The notes: generated by a model from the sequence alone, not told the origin. DNA of 64,000 nucleotides from Gluconacetobacter tumulisoli (GCF_014174155.1 NZ_JABEQM010000001.1:372001-436000); one strand, 5' to 3'. Positions 1 to 10,040 are shown, counted from the stretch's first letter. Made by a program: numbers and translations.

Positions 1-950
1 CCCGCGCCGAACTGGCGGCCGAAAGCCGGCTGGTGGATGCGCTGGTGGGCGAAGGCGCGTCCGCCGACACCAAGAACAAGTTCCGCCGCATGCTGCGCAA
101 TGGCGAGCTGGAGGAAAAGGACGTCGAGATCTCGGTCGCCGACGCCCAGGGGGCCGGCGGCATGGGCGAGATGCCGAACATGGCGCCGGGCACCGTCATC
201 AATTTCTCTGACATGATGAAGGGGCTGATGAACCGGGTGCCGCAGCGCCGCCGCATGACCGTCGCCGCCGCGCGCGAGGCCCTGACGCGCGAGGAAGCCG
301 ACAAGATGCTGGATAACGACGCCCTGACCAGCGAGGCGGTGGCCCACGCGCAGGATCACGGCATCGTCTTCCTCGACGAAATCGACAAGGTCTGCGCCCG
401 GTCGTCCGAAAGCGGCTTCCGGGGCGGCGACGTCTCGCGCGAAGGCGTGCAGCGCGACCTGCTGCCGTTGATCGAGGGCACGACGGTGTCGACCAAGTAC
501 GGGCCGGTCAAGACCGATCACATCCTGTTCATCGCCTCCGGCGCATTCCACATCGCCAAGCCGTCCGACCTGCTGCCCGAACTGCAGGGACGCCTGCCGA
601 TCCGCGTGGAACTGTCGCCGCTGACGCGGGACGACCTGCGGCGGATCCTGACGGAGCCGGAGCATTCGCTGCTGAAGCAGTACACCGCCCTGATGGGAAC
701 CGAGGGCGTGGAACTGGAATTCTCGGACGACGCGGTGGACGCGCTGGCGGAACTGGCGGCCGACATCAACGAGCGGATCGAGAACATCGGCGCCCGCCGT
801 CTGGCGACCGTGCTGGAACGGATGCTGGAAGAGGTGTCGTTCACCGCATCCGACCGGTCGGGCCAGTCGGTGCGCATCACCGCGGCCGACGTGCAGGAAC
901 GGGTGGCGCCGCTCGCCCGCAAGGGTGACCTCAGCCGCTTCATCCTGTAG
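1..950 (+). CDS. hslU: ATP-dependent protease ATPase subunit HslU (3' part)
   Basis: HslU is the AAA+ unfoldase that feeds cytoplasmic proteins to the HslV peptidase. The frame is open from the first bases of the window, so the 5' end with the Walker A motif lies outside. Visible are the intermediate (I) domain region with a charged [13 protein letters not shown] stretch, the Walker B motif [10 protein letters not shown], the sensor region ending in [11 protein letters not shown], the C-terminal sensor 2 region [16 protein letters not shown], and the C-terminal residues RFIL that resemble the HslV-docking tail. hslV would be expected upstream, off the window. The family identity is secure; only the start is missing. 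Confidence 0.97.
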   Translation, partial: RAELAAESRLVDALVGEGASADTKNKFRRMLRNGELEEKDVEISVADAQGAGGMGEMPNMAPGTVINFSDMMKGLMNRVPQRRRMTVAAAREALTREEADKMLDNDALTSEAVAHAQDHGIVFLDEIDKVCARSSESGFRGGDVSREGVQRDLLPLIEGTTVSTKYGPVKTDHILFIASGAFHIAKPSDLLPELQGRLPIRVELSPLTRDDLRRILTEPEHSLLKQYTALMGTEGVELEFSDDAVDALAELAADINERIENIGARRLATVLERMLEEVSFTASDRSGQSVRITAADVQERVAPLARKGDLSRFIL

Positions 951-1015
951 ACCGACCCGATCGAAGACATGGCGCGTGGCCCGTATCGGGCCGCGCGCCG
1001 GACGCAGGACATACG

Positions 1016-1456
1016 ATGACCGATCCGTTCGTCAGGCCCGAGGACGACACCGCGTCCGAGGCCGTCGCCGCCATTGGCGAGGAGCTGGAACTGTTCGACG
1101 ACTGGATGCAGCGCTACCAGTACATCATCGAACTGGGCCGCAAGCTGCCGCCTTTTCCGAAGGACTGGATGGATGACGCCCATCGCGTCCCCGGCTGCCA
1201 GAGTCAGGTCTGGCTGGAGGTGCGGGAACGGGACGGCCTCCTGTTCTTCGCCGGGGCGTCGGACGCGGCGATCGTCTCGGGCCTGGTGGCGCTGCTGCTG
1301 CGGGTCTATTCGGGGCGCGGCGCCGCCGAGATCCTGGCGACCGATCCGGGTTTCCTGCGTGACCTGGGGCTGGTGCAGGCGCTGTCGACCAACCGGGGCA
1401 ACGGGGTCGAGGCCATGGCCCGCGCGATCCGGCAGGCGGCATCCGCCTCCGCCTGA
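1016..1456 (+). CDS. sufE: SufE family cysteine desulfuration protein
   Basis: 146 aa, the usual length for SufE, which accepts persulfide sulfur from the desulfurase SufS for Fe-S cluster assembly in the cytoplasm. The signature VPGCQSQVW contains the sulfur-accepting cysteine at residue 61. The N-terminal region with FDDWMQRYQYIIELG and the LPPFP segment is typical. A GCAGGA ribosome site precedes the ATG by about seven bases. It lies 65 bp after hslU on the same strand, with no other suf gene in the window, so it seems to act with a SufS encoded elsewhere. It converges with the transporter on the other strand. Confidence 0.93.
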   Translation: MTDPFVRPEDDTASEAVAAIGEELELFDDWMQRYQYIIELGRKLPPFPKDWMDDAHRVPGCQSQVWLEVRERDGLLFFAGASDAAIVSGLVALLLRVYSGRGAAEILATDPGFLRDLGLVQALSTNRGNGVEAMARAIRQAASASA

Positions 1457-1467
1457 GGGCTTCTCAA

Positions 1468-1495
1468 GGGCGCTGGTGGGTTCGGACAAAGCCCG
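1468..1495 (+). repeat. Intergenic repeat, copy 1 (sufE / MFS junction)
   Basis: A 28-base stretch that nearly matches 30080-30106: GGGC, one variable base, CTGGTGG, an extra G here, TTCGG, one variable base, then CAAAGCCCG. Both copies lie in gaps where two genes converge. This copy has lost the clean stem of the other. It is probably a degenerate extragenic palindromic element. Confidence 0.5.
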
Positions 1496-1521
1496 CCCGT
1501 CATGTCGTAGCCATCGTCTGC

Positions 1522-2910
1522 TCAGGACGCCGTGCGCAGGGCGTTCCCCGCCGCGCGGTCCATGCGCAGATAGCGCGGGATCGACAGGGCGAGCGGGATG
1601 GCGACCACCAGGAAGGCCCAATGGAAATCGGCCGCGACGAAGGCGTCGGTGGCGGGATGTTCGCCCCGCAGCGTCGCGACGACGCGCAGCGCCAGCGCGC
1701 CGAACGCGATTCCCAGGCCGATGCACATCTGCTGGTTGACGCTGAGCAGCGTGCTGGCCGCGCCTTTTTCGCTGTCGTTGATGTCGGCATAGCCCAGCGT
1801 CGCCAGCAGCGTGTACTGCATCGACCGCGTCACCCCGCAGCCCAGCAGGATCAGCAGCAGGATCGCCAGCGGCGTCGACGGTACCATCGTCGCGGCCAGC
1901 AGGATGAACACCACGCCCAGCGCCGCGTTCAGGCTGGCCGTGGCGCGGAATCCCCATGTCGCGAGGATGCGGGTCGTGAACATCTTCATGCCGAGATTGC
2001 CGAAGGCGAAGGCCAGCAGCAGCGTGCCCGCGTGGAATGCCGTCAGGCCGAAGCCGACCTGGAACAGAAGGGGCATCAGGTAGGGAATGGCGTCGATGCT
2101 GAATCGGCTGAGCATCCCGGCCAGCACGGTGATCGAGAACGTTTCGTGTCGCAGCAGGCGGAAATCCAGCAGGGGATGATCCTGCCCGGCCGCATGCCGC
2201 AGGGTCGCCGCCCCCAGCACCAGCCCGGCCGCGAACAGCAGGCCGGCCAGCGCCAGGCTGGCTTGGGTGTTGCTGGCCAGTTCGGTGCCCAGCAGGATCG
2301 CGGTCAGCGACGCGCCGCCCAGGATGAATCCGCCCCAATCCATGGGGCGCTGGGGTCCGTGCTGGTCCGGCACCACGGCGAAGATCGCCGCCAGCACGGC
2401 CAGGCCCAGCGGCACGTTGATGAAGAAGATCCAGTGCCAGGTGGCGAAGGTCACGATCATGCCGCCGACCGTCGGCCCGACGACGGGGGCCACGACCGCC
2501 GGCCAGGTGATGGTCGAGATCGCCTGGATCATGCGGCTGGTCTCGGTATTGCGGACGACGATGAAGCGCCCGACCGGCACCATCATCGCGCCGCCCGCGC
2601 CTTGCAGCACCCGTGCGGCGATGAACGTGCCGACGCTGGTCGAGAAGCCGCACAGCACGGACGCGATCGTGAAGATCGTGACGGCGCAGGCGAACACCGT
2701 CCGCGATCCGAACCGGTCGGCGGCCCAGCCGCTGACGGGGATGAAGACCGCCAGCGTCAGCATGTAGGCGGTCATGCCCAGGCTGAGTTCGTTCGGGCCG
2801 ACATGGAACGATCGCGCCATGGCCGGCAGCGCCGTCGCGATGATCGTGGAATCGAGATATTCCATGAAGAACGTGGCGGCCACGATGTAGGGCAGCAGGG
2901 ACATCGACAC
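1522..2910 (-). CDS. MFS transporter, DHA2 (EmrB/QacA-like) family
   Basis: 462 aa polytopic inner-membrane protein of the drug:H+ antiporter type. The first helix carries FFMEYLDSTIIATALPAM, the DHA2 hallmark, followed by the loop motif WAADRFGSRTVF and the antiporter region VVAPVVGPTVGG. Start is GTG at 2910, with an in-frame ATG two codons later. The gene begins 57 bp after the aldehyde dehydrogenase large subunit on the same strand and may be the last gene of that operon. Substrate cannot be read from the sequence; export of a toxic acid or drug is only a possibility raised by the position. Confidence 0.85.
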   Translation of the reverse strand: MSMSLLPYIVAATFFMEYLDSTIIATALPAMARSFHVGPNELSLGMTAYMLTLAVFIPVSGWAADRFGSRTVFACAVTIFTIASVLCGFSTSVGTFIAARVLQGAGGAMMVPVGRFIVVRNTETSRMIQAISTITWPAVVAPVVGPTVGGMIVTFATWHWIFFINVPLGLAVLAAIFAVVPDQHGPQRPMDWGGFILGGASLTAILLGTELASNTQASLALAGLLFAAGLVLGAATLRHAAGQDHPLLDFRLLRHETFSITVLAGMLSRFSIDAIPYLMPLLFQVGFGLTAFHAGTLLLAFAFGNLGMKMFTTRILATWGFRATASLNAALGVVFILLAATMVPSTPLAILLLILLGCGVTRSMQYTLLATLGYADINDSEKGAASTLLSVNQQMCIGLGIAFGALALRVVATLRGEHPATDAFVAADFHWAFLVVAIPLALSIPRYLRMDRAAGNALRTAS

Positions 2911-2967
2911 GGGCTTTGCGGCGGTTGGGGCGTCAGGGCAGGGGGCCTGTGTGCCCCATCCCGCCCG

Positions 2968-5280
2968 TCATGTCGATTCCGTCTCCTTGTGCCGGGCCAG
3001 GGCCTTCAGGACGTCCGACGGCCGCACCGGCAGATGGCGCATCCGTACCCCTACGGCATTGAAGATCGCATTGCCGATGGCCGGTGCGATCGGCGTCGTG
3101 CCCGGTTCGCCCAGGCCGGTCGGCTTTTCGGTGCTGGCGACGAATTCGATGTCCATCTCGGGCACGTCGGCGATGCGCAGCGGCGTGTAGGTGTCCAGGT
3201 TCCGGTCGCGGGGCAGGCCGTTGACGATTTCCGACCCCTCGAACAGCGCCATGCTCAGGCCCCACAGGGCCGCGCCCTCCGTCTGGGCGCGGGCGCCGTC
3301 GGGATCGACGATGGTCCCCGCATCGACCACGATCGTCAGCTTCCGGCAACGCACGATGCCCGTCGCGCGATCGACATGCACCAGCGCGCAGCAGGCGATC
3401 CAGGTCGGCATGCCGCGTTCCTGGCCGAACGTGGTGGCGATGCCCAGCCCGGTATCCTTCGGCAGGGGCTGGCCCCAGCCGGCCTTTTCGGCGACGCGGC
3501 GGACCACGGCGGCCTGACGCCGCGCGCCGCCGACGGAATCCGGGGCCTCGCCGGCATTCCGGCCCTTGCCGGTCAGATGGTCCAGGCGGAACTGGACGGC
3601 GTCCCTGCCGTGCAGATGCGCGATCTCGTCCCAGACGGATTCGACGCCCCAGCTGGTCCAGCCCGGGCTGACCGATCGCAGCCAGCCCGGCCGGAAGGTC
3701 CGGTTGGCCAGGTCGTTGGACAGCGCGCGGACACGGAAGGCGCCGACATCATACCAATGGTCGCCGCCCGCGATGGCGAACTGATCGTACGGCTTGCCGT
3801 CCACGCCCTTGGACATGAAGGCCGCCGCCATGACCTGCGTCGGCCAGCCGGCGGCGGCCTGGTAGTCCATGGCCGTGATGGTCCGTGCCGTGTCGAACGC
3901 CACGCGCACCCGCTGCACCGACGGCGAACGGAAGGAATCGAACTGCATGTCGTCCGACCGGGTCAGGATCAGCTTCACCGGCTTGCCCCCCAGCGCCTTG
4001 GAGGCCAGGGCTGCGGGAACCATGTAATCCCCGTTCAGGCGACGGCCGAAGCCGCCGCCCAGCAGGTAGCTGCGCAGGACGATCTTGCTTTCCGGTCGGC
4101 CCAGCGCCTTGGCGAGCGTCGGCAGGATCAGCGTCTGCCACTGGTTGCCGGCATGGATCTCGAAGATGCCGTCCTTCTCGAAGGCCAGCGCATTGGTGGG
4201 TTCGAGCTGATAATGCATGACCGAGGCACAGGTATATTCGCGCTCGATCATCGATGCGGCGGCGGCGAAGGCCGCGTCGACGCCATCATCGTTGAATACG
4301 TATGCGCCGCCGTCCTTGCGGTCGATCTGGGCGCGGCCATGATCCAGCACGTCCTGTTCCGTGACGTTTGCCGTCTCGCCGGGCGTCCAGTCGATTTTCA
4401 GCAGGTCGGCCGCGCGGATCGCGGCGGTATAGGACGTGGCGACGGCGACGACCCAGCCCTGGACCGTTCCCGACGGATCGTCGATCTCGATATGGCGCAG
4501 ATAGCCCTTCACCGTCCGGGCGGCGCTGTCATCGACCGAGCGGATCTTCGCGCCATAGCGCGTCGGCGGCATCTTCGGACGGGCGTAGACCATGCCCTCG
4601 ACCTTGGCGTCGATGCCGTAGATCGCCGTTCCGTCGGTCTTGGCGGGAATGTCCAGCGCCTTGAGGTCCCCGTTGCCGACCAGCCGCCGCTCCGCCGCCG
4701 GCTTCAGCGGCAGCTTCGCCATTTCATCGGGGGTGAAGCTTCGGGTGGGGCGGCCGCGCGACACGATGTCGCCGAAGCTGATGCTTTTCGCGCCGGCGAC
4801 GACGGCCCCGTCGCGGGTCGTGCACTGGTCGGGCCGCACGCCCAGCAGTTGGGCCCCGGCCTCGGTCAGGGCGACGCGGGCGGCGGCGCCGGCCTGGCGG
4901 AAGACGTCCCACGTCATCCAGACCGACCAGCTTCCGCCCGTGACCATCAGGCCCCATTTCGGGTCGCTGTCGACATAGTTGATCTTCACGCGGGCCCAGT
5001 CCGCGTCCATCTCGTCGGCGATGATGCGGGCCAGGGCGGTGCCGATATGCTGTCCCATCTCGGCGCGGATGATATTGACGGAAACGGCGCCGTCCGGGGC
5101 GATGGCGCACCAGATCGTCGGTTCGAACGCGCCCGCGCCCGGCAGGCCGGGGGCCGGGAATTGTTCGGCTGCGCGGGCGGCGGGGAAGCCGAACATGACG
5201 CCCGCGCCCACCGCCGTCATCAGGAAGCCGCGTCGCGACAGGCGATCCGGCGATGCCGGCATCCGGCCCAGCTTACCCAT
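2968..5280 (-). CDS. aldH: Membrane-bound aldehyde dehydrogenase, molybdopterin large subunit
   Basis: 770 aa. Large catalytic subunit of the periplasm-facing aldehyde dehydrogenase of acetic acid bacteria, which oxidises acetaldehyde to acetate; xanthine dehydrogenase / isoquinoline oxidoreductase superfamily. A twin-arginine signal (RR at residues 16-17, SRRGFL) marks Tat export with folded cofactor. The Mo-binding segment [13 protein letters not shown] and the C-terminal GLGEPG loop with the expected catalytic glutamate are present. From memory it closely resembles the Komagataeibacter large subunit over its whole length. It overlaps the iron-sulfur subunit gene by 8 bp. Older literature called the enzyme PQQ-dependent; the sequence is of the molybdopterin type. 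Substrate range is inferred. Confidence 0.92.
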   Translation of the reverse strand: MGKLGRMPASPDRLSRRGFLMTAVGAGVMFGFPAARAAEQFPAPGLPGAGAFEPTIWCAIAPDGAVSVNIIRAEMGQHIGTALARIIADEMDADWARVKINYVDSDPKWGLMVTGGSWSVWMTWDVFRQAGAAARVALTEAGAQLLGVRPDQCTTRDGAVVAGAKSISFGDIVSRGRPTRSFTPDEMAKLPLKPAAERRLVGNGDLKALDIPAKTDGTAIYGIDAKVEGMVYARPKMPPTRYGAKIRSVDDSAARTVKGYLRHIEIDDPSGTVQGWVVAVATSYTAAIRAADLLKIDWTPGETANVTEQDVLDHGRAQIDRKDGGAYVFNDDGVDAAFAAAASMIEREYTCASVMHYQLEPTNALAFEKDGIFEIHAGNQWQTLILPTLAKALGRPESKIVLRSYLLGGGFGRRLNGDYMVPAALASKALGGKPVKLILTRSDDMQFDSFRSPSVQRVRVAFDTARTITAMDYQAAAGWPTQVMAAAFMSKGVDGKPYDQFAIAGGDHWYDVGAFRVRALSNDLANRTFRPGWLRSVSPGWTSWGVESVWDEIAHLHGRDAVQFRLDHLTGKGRNAGEAPDSVGGARRQAAVVRRVAEKAGWGQPLPKDTGLGIATTFGQERGMPTWIACCALVHVDRATGIVRCRKLTIVVDAGTIVDPDGARAQTEGAALWGLSMALFEGSEIVNGLPRDRNLDTYTPLRIADVPEMDIEFVASTEKPTGLGEPGTTPIAPAIGNAIFNAVGVRMRHLPVRPSDVLKALARHKETEST

Positions 5281-5746
5281 TGGACGGTTCCCCCCGCGTG
5301 GCCGAAGCGGCCTTCCTGATGGCGTCGCGGATGCGGATATAGGTCATGCACCGGCACAGGCTGCCGGCCATCACCGCGTCGATATCCTCGTCCGTCGGTG
5401 TCGGATAATCCTTCAGCAGGCTTGCGGCCTGCATGATCTGCCCCGACTGGCAGTATCCGCACTGCGGAACCTGAAGGTCCTTCCAGGCTTCCTGCACGGG
5501 ATGCGCGCCGGCCGGGTCCAGCCCCTCGATGGTGGTGATGTCGGCCCCCTGGATGGCCGATACCGGCGTGATGCACGACCGCGTGGCCCGGCCGCCGACA
5601 TGGACGGTGCAGGCGCCGCACATCCCGATGCCGCAGCCGAACTTGGTGCCGGTCAGCCCGACCTCGTCCCGGATGACCCACAGCAGGGGCGTGTCGTCGG
5701 GAACGTCGACAGAGATATCATGGCCGTTGAGGCGAAAACTCGTCAT
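5273..5746 (-). CDS. aldF: Aldehyde dehydrogenase, [2Fe-2S] small subunit
   Basis: 157 aa protein with two 2Fe-2S clusters that passes electrons from the molybdenum subunit to the cytochrome subunit. The plant-ferredoxin-like cluster uses C38, C43, C46 and C58 ([10 protein letters not shown]); the second, all-helical cluster uses C96, C99, C131 and C133 (CGYC and CRC). No signal peptide is visible, so it is probably carried across with the large subunit by the Tat system. It is the middle gene of the three-gene cluster and overlaps the large-subunit gene. Length and motifs match the family fully. Confidence 0.93.
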   Translation of the reverse strand: MTSFRLNGHDISVDVPDDTPLLWVIRDEVGLTGTKFGCGIGMCGACTVHVGGRATRSCITPVSAIQGADITTIEGLDPAGAHPVQEAWKDLQVPQCGYCQSGQIMQAASLLKDYPTPTDEDIDAVMAGSLCRCMTYIRIRDAIRKAASATRGEPSNG

Positions 5747-5779
5747 GACTGGGCTCCGTCTTTCATCGCGATGGCCATC

Positions 5780-7108
5780 TCAATGGGACGCGGCGACCGG
5801 GGGGGCGGGCAGCGTCGCCCGGACGGCGGCGGCCTTCTTCTCCAGATCGGTCCAGGGGGGCAGCGTCGTGCGCGTGCGGCGCAGATAGGCGGCCAGGCGC
5901 GCCAGGTCGGCATCGGTCAGGGCGTGGTAGAAGCTCGGCATCGCTATGCCGGCCTGGCCTTCGCCCGCGTTGATCCCGCGCAGTACGACCTGGTACAGGT
6001 TGGTCGGTTCCGACAGCCACAACGCGTTGTTCAGCGCCAGTTCGGGGCGGCCCGGCACCGGTGTCGCGCCGGTGTTGGCGTGGCATGCGGCGCAGGCCCC
6101 GGCATAAAGCCGGGCGTCGGGGTCGGTCTGCGGCCCGGTCAGGTCACGGGTCGAGGTCCGCATCGCTGCGGCAAGATGCGCCGTGTCGCCGCCCTGCCGG
6201 GCGGTGGCCTGGTCCAGGCTGGCCAGATAGACCGCAATCGCCCTGACGTCGGATTCCGGCAGTTCGCTCAGCCCGCCATGGATGACCGGCGACATCGGCC
6301 CGGCCGCGCTGCCGTGCAGGGGTGCGACGCCATAGCGCAGGTACTGGAAGAACTCGTTCTCGGTCCACGCGACGGGGGTGGGGTTCGTGCCGTTCAGCGG
6401 CGGGGCGATCCAGTTGTCGACCGGCGCACCGTCATAGGCCGCGCCCGCCTTTTCCGCCCCCATGGCGTTGCGCGGGGTATGGCAGGCGCCGCAATGGCTC
6501 AGCCCCTCGGCCAGATAGGCACCGCGATTCCATTGCGCGTCATGCGCGGGGTCCGGACGGTAGGCGCCCGGATGCAGGAACAGAAGTTTCCATCCGGCCT
6601 GCAACAGGCGGACATTCAGCGGGAACGGCACCGTGTTCTCGCGCTTGATCGAATGGACTGGCGGGCGGGTCATCAGGAACGCATAGACATCGGCGATGTC
6701 GCCGTCGGTCATATGGGTGAAGTGATCGAACGGAAAGGCGGGGAACAGGTTCGACCCGTCGCGCGACACGCCCTGGCGCATGGCGCGGATAAAGGCGGCC
6801 TGGGACCAGCGCCCGATGCCGGTTTCGGGATCGGGGGTAATATTGCTGGAATAGATCGCGCCGAACGGCGTCGCCATCAGGTAGTCGCCGGCCAGCGGCA
6901 CGCCTTCGTGCCCGTCGCGGCGGGTATGGCATTCCGCGCAATAGCCCCCGGCGGCGAGGATGCGGCCATGTTCGATGCTGGCGGCCGAAAAGGCGGTGGA
7001 TGCGGGCGGCGCGATCGGGGCGATGGCCGGATGCCAGGCATAGGCCAGGAAGCCCAGTCCACCGGCAACCCCGATGCCGGCCACGGCGGCGACGATGCGT
7101 CCGATCAC
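5780..7108 (-). CDS. aldG: Aldehyde dehydrogenase, triheme cytochrome c subunit
   Basis: 442 aa. Membrane-attached cytochrome c that delivers electrons to ubiquinone. An N-terminal hydrophobic segment (residues about 4-24) serves as signal or anchor. Three CxxCH heme sites are at C57-H61 (CAECH), C206-H210 (CGACH) and C339-H343 (CAACH), the pattern shared with the cytochrome subunits of acetic acid bacterial alcohol and gluconate dehydrogenases. Start is GTG at 7108. It is the first gene of the cluster, 33 bp before the iron-sulfur subunit. The assignment to aldehyde rather than another dehydrogenase rests on the two partner subunits next door. Confidence 0.9.
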   Translation of the reverse strand: MIGRIVAAVAGIGVAGGLGFLAYAWHPAIAPIAPPASTAFSAASIEHGRILAAGGYCAECHTRRDGHEGVPLAGDYLMATPFGAIYSSNITPDPETGIGRWSQAAFIRAMRQGVSRDGSNLFPAFPFDHFTHMTDGDIADVYAFLMTRPPVHSIKRENTVPFPLNVRLLQAGWKLLFLHPGAYRPDPAHDAQWNRGAYLAEGLSHCGACHTPRNAMGAEKAGAAYDGAPVDNWIAPPLNGTNPTPVAWTENEFFQYLRYGVAPLHGSAAGPMSPVIHGGLSELPESDVRAIAVYLASLDQATARQGGDTAHLAAAMRTSTRDLTGPQTDPDARLYAGACAACHANTGATPVPGRPELALNNALWLSEPTNLYQVVLRGINAGEGQAGIAMPSFYHALTDADLARLAAYLRRTRTTLPPWTDLEKKAAAVRATLPAPPVAASH

Positions 7109-7264
7109 GAGGGGGCCCCGCGGAATGGGAAATTCATGGCGTCATCCCTCTTTTGTCCGCGGCTGCCACATCATCTCCGGATCCCGGAAAGGGATGCACG
7201 CGCGGGGTCTTTCATGCGACGGGGCGCTGGCTCCTGGGTCGTGTGATTCGACACCCCGTGCCAT

Positions 7265-7294
7265 ATTATTGCAGCCATCCCCCGACGCGCGCAA
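7265..7294 (-). promoter_or_regulatory. Putative sigma-70 promoter of the ald operon
   Basis: On the minus strand a -35 candidate TTGCGC (7294-7289) and a -10 candidate AATAAT (7270-7265) are 18 bp apart, about 160 bp before the cytochrome c start. The -10 matches consensus at five of six bases; the -35 is weak. Confidence 0.4.
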
Positions 7295-7306
7295 CCGGCT
7301 GGAACG

Positions 7307-7330
7307 AAAAAGGGCCGGAAGCCCGGCCCT
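7307..7330 (-). terminator. Intrinsic terminator of glucose dehydrogenase
   Basis: AGGGCCGG and CCGGCCCT form a perfect 8-bp stem with a 4-base loop. On the minus strand the stem is followed by TTTT, and it sits 90 bp after the glucose dehydrogenase stop codon. Orientation of the T run fits termination on the minus strand. Confidence 0.75.
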
Positions 7331-7420
7331 TATCGTGTTCACGTTCCTGATAGTTTTGACCCGGCCCGACGGTGCCGGGCTAGGTGCCCCCGGGACGGGT
7401 CCGGGGGGGTGGACGAGGGG

Positions 7421-9808
7421 TCAGTGCCCGTCGGGCAGGGCGTAGGCGACGACGTAATCGCCCAGCCTGGTGCCGAACGAACCGTGGCCGCCGTCGGCCG
7501 TGACGATGAACTGGCGCCCGTTCACGGCGTAGGTCATCGGCGTCGACTGGCCGCCGGCGGGCAGGCGATCCTGCCAGAGCTGCCGGCCGGTGGTGACGTC
7601 GTAGGCGCGGATGTAATAATCCGCCGTCGAGGTCAGGAACGCGACGCCGCCCGCCGTGGTCAGCGGTCCGCCCAGGCTCGGAATGCCGAGCTTGAAGGGC
7701 AGCGGCAGCGGTGCGCTGTCGCGGATCGTACCGTTGCGGTGCATCCAGGTGATCTTGTTGGTCTTCAGGTCGATCCCGGCCATGAATCCCCAGCCCGGCT
7801 TCTTGCAGGGCAGGCCCAGCGGCGACAGGAAGGGACTGAGCGTCACGCCGAAGGGTACGCCGAATTGCGGCTGCACGCCGATTTCGGAGCCCGAGGGCTG
7901 CGAGGCGTCGGGGTTGGCCGGATTATTCGGCCCACGCGGGATCAGGTGCGACACGAACGGGATCGCGATCGGGTTGGCGATGGCCACCTGCCGCACCGGA
8001 TCGACGGCCAGGCCACCCCATTCGAACATGCCCAGATTGCCCGGGAAGACCAGCGTGCCCTGCAGCGACGGCGGGGTGAACGGCCCGTCATAGCGCAGCC
8101 GGTGGAACATGATGCGGCACATCAGCTGGTCGAACATCGTGCCGCCCCACATGTCGGCGTCCGTCAGGTTCGCCTTCGGCCGGAATGTCAGTTCCGAGAA
8201 CGGCTGGGTGGGGGAAGTATGGTCGCCCGGCGCCGCGCCCTGCGGCACGGGGGTTTCCGGTGCGGGCACGACCGGGGTTCCGGTCCGGCGGTCCAGGACG
8301 AAGATGTTGCCGGTCTTGGCGGGAGCGTACAGCGTCGGCACGATGCCACCGCTGGCGGTACGGATGTCCACCAGGCTGGGCTGGGCCGGGATGTCCATGT
8401 CCCACAGGTCGTGATGCACGGTCTGGTACGACCAGGCCAGCTTCCCCGTGTCCGCGTTCAGCGCAAGGATCGCGCTGGCATAGCGTTCGGAATCCGCGTC
8501 GCGGTTGCCGCCCCAGATATCGGGTGTCTGCACGCCCATCGGGATGAAAATCAGGTTCAGCTTGGGATCGTAGGACGACACGATCCAGGAGTTCGGCGAG
8601 TTGCCGACGAAATGGTGCGTGTCGGACGGCATTTCGTTGGGGTCGGGATTGCCCGCGTCGAACACCCAGACCAGGCGGCCGGTATAGACGTCGAAGCCGC
8701 GCGTGACGCCCGAGGGCTCATGCGTCGAATAATTGTCCATCACCGCGCCCGAGATGATGACCATCTTGTCGGTGACGACCGGGGGGGATGTCGCCTCGAA
8801 GAAGCCGGCGGTCTTGACGACCTCGCCCTCCTTCAGGTCCACCGCGCCGTCATCGCCGAAATTGTGGCAGCGCTCGCCGGTTTCGGCGTCCAGGGCGAAC
8901 AGGCGCCCGTCATTGGTGGGCAGGAAGATGCGGCGGGGGCAGTCGGAGGGGGCCTGCGCGCCGTCGATCGTCTCGGCGGTGGCGGCGGTCTCGTGGTACG
9001 AGACGCCGCGGCAGGTCATGTGCTGGAAGGTCGGATTGTAGGCGATCTTGGGATCGAATTTCCATTTCTGCTTGCCTGTGGCGGCATCCAGCGCGAACAG
9101 GATCTGGTGTGGCGAGCACAGATAGACGGTGTCGCGAATCTTGATCGGCGTGACCTCGTCGGTGATTTCGCCCGGGTCGTGCGGCCCCTTCAGGTCGCCG
9201 GTGCGGAACACCCAGGCGACCTTCAGGTCACGCACATTGTCCGGCGTGATCTGCTTGAGCGGGCTGAACCGGTCGCCGAACTGGGTGCGGCCGTAGGCCT
9301 GCCAGTCGTCGTCGGGCATCTGGGCCGCGTCGCCGGGCGTCGGGGCGTTCTGCGCGACCGGCGGCAGGCTGCCTGCGATGTCCTGCGGGTCCTGCGTCAG
9401 GGCCACGCCGACCACGACAACCGCCGCGCCGACGCTCGCTGCCAGCGGCAGCAGCGCCGCGCGGCTGGCCGGGCCGAGTCCACGGGTGACTGGCGGCAGC
9501 AGCAGCCAGATCCCCAGCGGGACCAGCACGTCGCCGCGCGGGGCCAGCGCCCAGAAATCGAACCCGGCCTCGGCCACGGCCCAGATCATGGTGCCGATCA
9601 GCAGGGCGGCATAGACCCACAGGGCTTCCTGCCGGCGCCGCAGTAACAACCCGCCCGTCGCCAGCAGCATGAGGCCGGCCACGACGTAATAGGCGGACCC
9701 GCCCAGCGCGGCCAGCCAGGCGCCGCCGGCCAGCAGGTAAAGCCCGATCAGGGCGCAGACCGCCGCGGTGATCGCGACGAGCGGCCGCAATCGTTGTGAA
9801 CTGTTCAT
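7421..9808 (-). CDS. gcd: PQQ-dependent membrane-bound glucose dehydrogenase
   Basis: 795 aa from the ATG at 9808; an in-frame TTG five codons upstream is less likely. E. coli Gcd is 796 aa. The first about 140 residues are hydrophobic with five predicted membrane segments (for example LVAITAAVCALIGLYLLAG), followed by a quinoprotein beta-propeller with repeats such as LAWSYQTVHHDLWDMDIPAQP and the WGG motif. The enzyme oxidises glucose to gluconolactone in the periplasm and reduces ubiquinone, using PQQ. It lies alone on the minus strand between mannitol dehydrogenase and the ald operon. No pqq synthesis genes are in the window. Confidence 0.93.
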   Translation of the reverse strand: MNSSQRLRPLVAITAAVCALIGLYLLAGGAWLAALGGSAYYVVAGLMLLATGGLLLRRRQEALWVYAALLIGTMIWAVAEAGFDFWALAPRGDVLVPLGIWLLLPPVTRGLGPASRAALLPLAASVGAAVVVVGVALTQDPQDIAGSLPPVAQNAPTPGDAAQMPDDDWQAYGRTQFGDRFSPLKQITPDNVRDLKVAWVFRTGDLKGPHDPGEITDEVTPIKIRDTVYLCSPHQILFALDAATGKQKWKFDPKIAYNPTFQHMTCRGVSYHETAATAETIDGAQAPSDCPRRIFLPTNDGRLFALDAETGERCHNFGDDGAVDLKEGEVVKTAGFFEATSPPVVTDKMVIISGAVMDNYSTHEPSGVTRGFDVYTGRLVWVFDAGNPDPNEMPSDTHHFVGNSPNSWIVSSYDPKLNLIFIPMGVQTPDIWGGNRDADSERYASAILALNADTGKLAWSYQTVHHDLWDMDIPAQPSLVDIRTASGGIVPTLYAPAKTGNIFVLDRRTGTPVVPAPETPVPQGAAPGDHTSPTQPFSELTFRPKANLTDADMWGGTMFDQLMCRIMFHRLRYDGPFTPPSLQGTLVFPGNLGMFEWGGLAVDPVRQVAIANPIAIPFVSHLIPRGPNNPANPDASQPSGSEIGVQPQFGVPFGVTLSPFLSPLGLPCKKPGWGFMAGIDLKTNKITWMHRNGTIRDSAPLPLPFKLGIPSLGGPLTTAGGVAFLTSTADYYIRAYDVTTGRQLWQDRLPAGGQSTPMTYAVNGRQFIVTADGGHGSFGTRLGDYVVAYALPDGH

Positions 9809-10020
9809 TGAAAACCCAACCAACTGAGAGAAACCGATCAGAACCGCGTGACAAGCCGATAACCCGTTGACGGGTCAAGTTAACGTGTGGCGACAGCGTC
9901 CGTTCCCTGTCTGCGTGGTCTGGCGCGGAAGGCGGTGGGGTTTTCATTCCTCCCGCACAGGACGGTCGGGTTGCGGAACGGATCCTCGGCGGCGCGCAAG
10001 GTTTCCGGTGGATGACAATA

Positions 10021-10040
10021 AGTTCACTATTTCGTGAACT
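10021..10040. promoter_or_regulatory. Perfect dyad upstream of glucose dehydrogenase
   Basis: AGTTCAC and GTGAACT form a perfect 7-bp dyad around TATTTC. It lies about 210 bp before the gcd start and just after the mannitol dehydrogenase stop. It is AT-richer than its surroundings and lacks a T tail, so it looks more like an operator than a terminator. The regulator is unknown. Confidence 0.4.

Larger units (their letters stand above)
7109..7420. other. Intergenic region between glucose dehydrogenase and the ald operon
   Basis: 312 bp with no convincing gene. It holds the probable ald promoter (7265-7294) and the glucose dehydrogenase terminator (7307-7330). On the minus strand an ATG at 7138 opens a 10-codon frame whose TGA overlaps the GTG start of the cytochrome gene. 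That could be a leader peptide coupled to the cytochrome gene or chance. Confidence 0.6.

Noticed and set aside
518-2653. Minus-strand open frame of 711 codons
   Set aside because: It crosses hslU, sufE and the transporter in wrong frames and shows no domain.
1621-5319. Plus-strand open frame of 1232 codons
   Set aside because: It runs antisense to the MFS and aldH genes, is made of His, Arg and Gln-rich low-order sequence and has no family motif. It is a by-product of high GC content.
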